DNA of 64,000 nt from Proteles cristata cristata (lineage: Eukaryota; Chordata; Mammalia; Carnivora; Hyaenidae), in assembly GCA_017311185.1 (NCBI GenBank), contig JAESUZ010004919.1, positions 62,001 to 126,000 of the forward strand. Direction: 5' to 3'. Shown in pieces: positions 58,666 to 64,000 of the stretch; the stretch's first letter is position 1; every line of letters starts with the position of its first letter. The position numbers were made by a program, and so were the translations under genes. Below the pieces are notes generated by a model. The model did not search any database and was not told the DNA's origin. It was given only the letters and a program-made list of their open reading frames with translations.

Positions 58666-58850
58666 TAGGGCCCCTGGGTAGCTCAGTCAGTTAGTCATCT
58701 GACTCTAGATTTTGACTCAGGTCATGATCTCACAGTTTGTGCTTTGAGCCCCCAGTTGGGCTCCCCACTGACAGTAGAGAATCTGCTTGGGATTCTCTCT
58801 CTCTCTTCTCTCTCTGCCCCTTCTCCCCTCAAAGTAAATAAATAATGTAG
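58666..58850 (+). mobile_element. CAN SINE, diverged, plus strand
   Basis: GGGCCCCTGGGTAGCTCAGT head, GTCATGATCTCACAGTTTGT and TGCTTGGGATTCTCTCTCTC, tail AAAGTAAATAAATAATG. It lacks the long CAGAGCCTGGAGCCTG block and so belongs to the older type. Confidence 0.92.
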
Positions 58851-59689
58851 GCAAAATATAAAATATAGAAAGGAAATTTAATGTATAAAATATTAGTATT
58901 TTACATAGCTGGGTGCCACTGTACATTGATTATCATATTCATTTTTGTTTGAAAATTTCATTAAAATTGTTGGAAAATAAGAATGAAGCAAAGACACAGG
59001 GAAGCCTAATAGTTATTGGCAAAGTGATATGGCTTTCACCACTTAAGCTATGCCCTTCAACAGACAATCTTAAATTCTATTGACTTCAAGAGGGAGCATT
59101 TACTCATACCTCAAGGAAAGTTTTATTTCTAGGGAGTAAGATACGTGTGACAAATAATAGAAAATTATTCTCTTAGGGAGTAGCATAGAAGTCTGGGTGA
59201 CAGGTGAAAAACCTACTATTTGTTTTCTAACTGTTTGGGATTATACCAGTCCTCTATATTTTTAGAGATGGAAAATTTAGTGATATTGTGTGGTACTGCC
59301 TATGGCATAATCAGCAGTAGAAGTGATGTATGGAGCACATTTAAGGAGGAGGGCTGTGACTGCAATTAGGTGAAAGTTTCATTTTCAGGCCAAGTGTGAA
59401 GATACCAGATAATCATAAACTCTTTTGCACATTTCAAGTTTTACATTTTACAATTTGATTGAAAAGAATATTGGGGGTGGGGAGAATACGTTACTGCAAT
59501 TACTTACCCATTTAATTTTTTCCTTTCTTTTCTCTACCAAACTCAGAAGTGTTATGCACATATGACAAAGATAAAGAGAATATTTGGATAATCTTAAAAT
59601 GCTAATGAGGAAAGGTTAGAACAAAGTACCAGGAAATTTGATATACCATTCAGTGGATTTATAAACTAAAAGCATGTGAGTGTGCACAC

Positions 59690-59729
<40 letters not shown>

Positions 59730-60282
59730 CTTTTTACAAAAGCAGTTTAATATAATCTCTTCAAAATGGACCACTCTAGCTCTGATAAAGTGAAAAGTGG
59801 GGCAAATAGATACCTTCAAGAACTTCTATTCTCTAGGATTTTTGGTGTAATTTCAAGAATCTTTATTATACATTTATATTTGCCCTATATCTGTATGCCT
59901 GATTAGTCAATGACTAGAAAATTTTTTATCAAACAATTTAGGAATATGTTGGAACATGGCTATGGATTCTTTAATCAATAAATGTTCCATAGGACCAGAT
60001 AAGTCCTCTCCCTTTCATAGTTTACATATAGAAACCTCAGAAATGAGATAGCCCTATAAGTCTTATAGGTGAAATCTGATTTTGTTGATGTTAAAACCTG
60101 AATGGTATGCTAAAACATCTGTGAAGAATTTTTTTTACCTTTATAGGAGATATTGATCCTGACATCTGTAATCACTCTTTTTAAAGCTATTTAACATATG
60201 AATCTGGGGATTAACAAAGTTTGAGAACTAGATCCACACCTTCATTCTAAGGTTTTTTAAAAAAATCATTTTTGTCTAGTAG
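58851..60282. other. No recognised gene; one microsatellite
   Basis: About 1.4 kb of AT-rich sequence. Apart from the AC repeat at 59691 I see nothing I can name. Confidence 0.45.
59691..59728. repeat. (AC)n microsatellite
   Basis: About nineteen AC units, uninterrupted after the first few bases. Confidence 0.95.
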
Positions 60283-60518
60283 ACAAAAGTTTTAATTTTT
60301 TTAATAGTTTATTTATTTTTGACACAGAGAGAGTCAGAACATGAGCGATGGAGGGGCAGAGAGAGAGGGAGACATAGAATCTGAAACAGGCTCAGGTTCT
60401 GAGCTGCCAGCACAGTACTTGATGCGGGGCCCAAACCCACAAACTGCAAGATCATGACCTGAGCTGAAGTCTGATGCTTAACTGACTGAGCCACCCAGGC
60501 ACCCCACAAAATTTTAAT
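60283..60518 (-). mobile_element. CAN SINE, minus strand
   Basis: Body about 60298-60504: TTTATTTATTTTTGACACAG tail side, CAGGCTCAGGTTCTGAGCTG middle, ACTGAGCCACCCAGGCACCC head. ACAAAAGTTTTAATT before and ACAAAATTTTAATT after form a near duplication. Confidence 0.95.
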
Positions 60519-60831
60519 TCTTAAAGTCCTTATATAAAAATGATTGTCCAGAGGGAGTTATAATTTATAACCAATATATACATTTTTAACAATTTTTCAC
60601 TTTGAATATGTTGAGAAAACACCTAAAAATCAGTTATGATGATCATTTATATTTCTCTCTAAGATCCACTTATTGTCTTTGAAAGATTTTTAATTTCTTA
60701 TGGACAAAAAATACATTTCAGCACGTGTGGAAGAATGTTAACAGTTTAGTAGGTGAGACATTTCTGGGCCTAGACGTTGGATGCATATTTAGTATACAGT
60801 ATTTGTACCCTTAAAGTCTGCCCTAAATCAG
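60519..60831. other. No recognised feature
   Basis: AT-rich spacer between two SINEs in opposite orientation. Confidence 0.4.
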
Positions 60832-61069
60832 AAGTAAGGAGGGGCGCCTGGGTGGCTTAGTTGGTTAAGCATCCGACTTTCACTTGGGTCATGATCTCGT
60901 GGTTCATGGGTTCGAGCCCCGCATCGGGCTCTGTGCTGACTGCCAGCTCAGAGCCTGGAGCCTGTTTCAGAGTCTGTGACTCCCTCTCTCTCTGGCCCTC
61001 CCTGCTCACGCTGTCTCTCTCTCTCTCTCTCTCCTAGAAATAAATAAAACATTAAAAAAAAAGTAAAGA
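60832..61069 (+). mobile_element. Young CAN SINE, plus strand
   Basis: Body 60841-61060: GGGGCGCCTGGGTGGCTTAG, B box GGTTCGAGCCC, CTCTCCTAGAAATAAATAAA tail; same subfamily as 53965 and 63572. AAGTAAGGA (60832-60840) and AAGTAAAGA (61061-61069) give a short, one-mismatch duplication. Confidence 0.95.
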
Positions 61070-61227
61070 TTTCATGAAGCATCAAACACTTATATATTCA
61101 TGGGAAAGAATGTTTATATTCATATTCATGGGAAAGAAAGCTGTTTAAATCAATAAATAATTACTGCATATGGAAATCTTCAATTGCCCTTTATGTCTTT
61201 GAGCAGTGATTGGCTTTTCAAATTGAT

Positions 61228-61228
<1 letters not shown>

Positions 61229-61275
<47 letters not shown>

Positions 61276-61280
61276 GAAAG
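61229..61280. repeat. (GAAA)n microsatellite
   Basis: About twelve GAAA units. Highly repetitive open frames here are artefacts. Confidence 0.97.
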
Positions 61281-61829
61281 AAAATGAATTCCTCATTTAT
61301 ACTACCTTCTCCACTGCTTCCATAGGTGATCTCATCCATTCTCATAATACCATTTCAAATGTGACTATTCAAAAAAAAAAAATATGTCCTACTCATTTAA
61401 CTTAATGCCAGAAATTCATTTTCCAGATGTCTCCTTGATATTTCCACTTAGAGATCTCATAAAAGTCAAAATGTACATCCAAAATTAAACTCTTAAATCT
61501 TAAACAACACACAGAGGCATCCCCACCCAGCACAACAAACATACAGATAAAGACAAATGTGTTTATACCTAAGCCTTCACCATCTCAGTGAATCACACCA
61601 CCACCACTTGAGTGCTCAGCCTGGAAACATAGGAGTCCTTTTTACCTTATTCTGCACATGCAACCCAACATAGCTTGTATTAATTCTAACTGAAAACAAG
61701 GCCAACTTCACAACAGCTGCTGATCTCCATTGTCATGTGCTTAGAACCAAACATCTTTAGGTTTCTCAGAAGGTTGATTTCATTGCCTTCTTTTGCTCAC
61801 TTTTGCCAAAGCAGCTAGTATTTCATTAA
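61281..61829. other. No recognised gene; possibly more L2
   Basis: Balanced composition compared with its surroundings. The part from about 61500 may be a further, more diverged extension of the L2 that follows. Confidence 0.35.
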
Positions 61830-62375
61830 AGTATAAGTCTGATTGATTTCCTCCCTGCTTAAAATCCTTAAATGTCTGCTGATTGCACTTGAATCTAGTC
61901 TTTGACACTCTTAACTTGATTTTGGGCAAAATTTCTGCCTATTTCTCTTTGCTGCAAACTCACTGGTATGTTTTAAGTTTTTAGAAATGTAAAGCATTTT
62001 AGATCCTCAGAGCTTTTGCAGATAGCTTTCTCCTTTCCTTGATCTTTTATGGCTCCATCTCATGATTTAGTCTTGGCCACAGTAGAACTTTGTCAAATAG
62101 CCTTTTCCTAATCAGTCTGTCCAAAGTAAGTCCTTACATTTTTCTCAAACTTATTTCCAGCATATTTCCCATAACTTGTTATTACAATTTGTAATTAATT
62201 TATGTGTCTGTTCACATGGTTTGTTGATATTTTCATCTCTCCTAGTAAAATTAATCTATATAAATACTGAGGCCATATTTCTTTTATTTATTCCTGTTTC
62301 TGGCTCATAACATAGATCTTGGCAACAGAGTATAGGGATGATCATTATTTGTTGAATGGATCAATAAATGTCTTC
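61830..62375 (+). mobile_element. L2 3' end, plus strand
   Basis: Reads through the L2 ORF2 end and 3'UTR: TCCTCCCTGCTTAAAATCCT, AGAGCTTTTGCAGATAGCTT, TTTGTCAAATAGCCTTTTCC, ATTTCCCATAACTTGTTATT and the closing TTATTTGTTGAATGGATCAA followed by TAAATG. This is an ancient CR1-clade LINE, inactive since early mammals. Confidence 0.8.
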
Positions 62376-63390
62376 TTTGATGCATGATTTAATGACTTGC
62401 CAATTTGTTAAAAGTTTTAACGGAAAAATATAAAACTTTATTTTTTGGCGTGGGAGAGTCTTATACCCTACATATTATTTATAATTACCTGTCATCTATT
62501 AGCATAGCAAATATGATATACAGAGAGGGAATTTGAGATGTGTTAGAGTCAATAGATTTACCTGTGGAGACTATCCTTGAAAGTAGAATACATACATGTG
62601 TGAGCACCTGGAAATTGAGAAGACTAGAGCTTACCTTGTCCTACACATTAATAATTCAATATTTTGCATTCTTATACAGGGCAAAATCTTTACCCATAGA
62701 ATACTTAAGGAATGCAAACTAACTCTGCTAAGACACAGAGGGGTTCTTCCATGATTAGGCAGCATCTGATTAGAGCTGATTATAACTTGCCTGTTCTTCC
62801 TTTTCACTTCCCCTCCTTCTTACTTCTCCTCCTCTCCTCTCATCAGATACCAATATGGATCAGCCCAAAGGTATAGGACCACATGGCTGGCAAACAGCAG
62901 TAATCAACAGAAGCCTCTTTATTGCTCTAGAATCAGCTGCCTGCTGGGGTTTAACCAATTAATCTTCCCCCAATAATCAAGAGATTAGTGCAACTTTTCT
63001 TTATCCATAATACGGGCTTATATTTGTCCTCTACCCACGCCTTCCCATTACTCCCATAATTGTACATAACTAATGTTCTACTAAATTTCCATTACATGGA
63101 CTCCCAAGCCCTGCCTCTTTTTCTGATAAACTTTTATAACAGTGGTGAAATTTTACAATATTAAGAGATGTATTGTCATCTTTTCACCAAACACCTTTCT
63201 TGAAAAGAAAAACTTGGTTTCTGTCTGTGGGTCTACTCATCTAGTTTGCTGTATCTAGCTAGATGAAAACAACTTCATTCTGTTAGCATTCTTGAAGATC
63301 TGATGGGCCAGTTTCAGGTTTGTTTGTTGAATTTATGTTTAAGGTGCTTAGAGAATAATGCAGGTTAATATTTCCAAATTATTCTAAAAG
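62376..63390. other. No recognised gene or repeat
   Basis: About 1 kb. A more GC-balanced part at 62750-63130 (starting GGCAGCATCTGATTAGAGCT) could be an old LTR or DNA transposon, but I cannot name it. Confidence 0.4.
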
Positions 63391-63393
63391 GTC

Positions 63394-63419
63394 ATTCTCT
63401 CTCTCTCTCTCTCCCTCTC

Positions 63420-63452
<33 letters not shown>

Positions 63453-63469
63453 ACACACAACACACACCT
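63394..63469. repeat. (CT)n(AC)n compound microsatellite
   Basis: CT units, one CCCTCTCTTTT break, then about fourteen AC units with two AACAC variants. Confidence 0.95.
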
Positions 63470-63555
63470 GTCCAGGTGAATAACACTTAAACTTACTAAT
63501 CTTATTTCACTTCACTTCTGTACCTAAACCTGGATGTAGATGATTCAGAACCTTT

Positions 63556-63807
63556 AGAAATGCATCAAGTAGGGGCACCTGGGTGGCTTAGTCGGTTAAG
63601 CGTCTGACTTTCACTTGGGTCATGATCTCGCGGTTCGTGGGTTTGAGCCCTGCGTCAGGCTCTGTGCTGACTGCCAGCTCAGAGCCTGGAGGCTGTTTCA
63701 GTCTGTGACTCCCTCTCTCCCTGACCCTCCCCTGCTCACGCTGTCTCTCTCTCTCTCTCCTAGAAATAAATAAAACATTAAAAAAAAAAAAAGAAATGCA
63801 TCAAGTA
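63556..63807 (+). mobile_element. Young CAN SINE with 16-bp target-site duplication
   Basis: Body 63572-63791: GGGGCACCTGGGTGGCTTAG, A box TGGCTTAGTCGG, CTCCTAGAAATAAATAAAAC tail with poly(A). AGAAATGCATCAAGTA is perfect at 63556-63571 and 63792-63807. Confidence 0.97.
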
Positions 63808-64000
63808 TTCCCTCGAGCAAAGGAGAAATTGTAAGTCAACATATATTAGGTAAACTTGTAAGAGTAAATTTTCTTATGTCTGGAACAATGTTTTTCAGGT
63901 ATTTTCTCTAGATTCTTTATCCTATGAATTAGTTATGCTGGAAACTAAAATTAGCAATTCAGAACAGACACCATTACTGGATCCTAAGCTGGAGGCATCA
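63808..64000. other. No recognised feature up to the window edge
   Basis: AT-rich; nothing seen. Confidence 0.4.

Noticed and set aside
1..64000. CRISPR arrays, bacterial operons, phage or plasmid features
   Set aside because: Content is clearly mammalian; the direct repeats are microsatellites or target-site duplications, not spaced CRISPR repeats.
1..64000. A previously undescribed multi-gene system
   Set aside because: After reading both strands I find only transposon-derived coding sequence. Unclassified stretches (for example 14.6-18.6, 38.4-39.8, 52.3-53.9 and 55.7-58.0 kb) show no coding signal that would support such a claim.

Overview
The window is mammalian nuclear DNA from a carnivoran, most likely a feliform (cat, hyena, mongoose or civet group). 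That reading rests on about 25 copies of the carnivore tRNA-Lys-derived CAN SINE in its feliform form (body starting GGGGCGCCTGGGTGGC, tRNA-like B box, CT-rich middle, AATAAA-rich A tail) and on LINE-1 copies of carnivore type. The genus is not determined. The DNA is AT-rich, and I found no host protein-coding exon that I can support, no CpG-island promoter of a host gene and no functional RNA gene. It reads as an intergenic or deep-intronic gene desert filled with transposon layers.

Layout. From 1 to 25 kb there are ancient and middle-aged L1 pieces (2.0, 6.6-7.9, 10.0, 13.1-14.6 and 22.5-24.6 kb), a Tigger-like DNA transposon remnant (11.6-12.0 kb), an MIR piece (18.6 kb), scattered SINEs and microsatellites. 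At 25.5-32.4 kb lies the main feature: an essentially full-length plus-strand L1 with a 15-bp target-site duplication, a 1.9-kb GC-rich 5'UTR, an open ORF1 (297 aa), an ORF2 broken only by three one-base deletions and one nonsense codon, and a short 3'UTR with AATAAA and a poly(A) tail. From 32.8 to 42 kb there are an old L1 RT-region piece and a SINE split by a 5'-truncated L1 that carries a possible 3' transduction. A second long L1 runs on the minus strand at 42.0-47.2 kb. It forms a roughly 5.2-kb inverted repeat with the first, with about 9.6 kb between them. From 47 to 64 kb there are an LTR-like segment, a tailless 36-nt U6 snRNA retrocopy, an MIR, a Tigger1 fragment, further L1 pieces including an isolated L1 5'UTR, an L2 3' end and several young SINEs.

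How the parts relate. L1 ORF2p supplies the endonuclease and reverse transcriptase that move L1 itself and, in trans, the SINEs and U6 copies. The long perfect target-site duplications around the youngest SINEs, and the nesting (SINE in L1, L1 in SINE, L1 in L1, SINE in Tigger1), give a relative order of insertion. L1 and CAN SINE activity continued after the Tigger, MIR and L2 elements were fixed.
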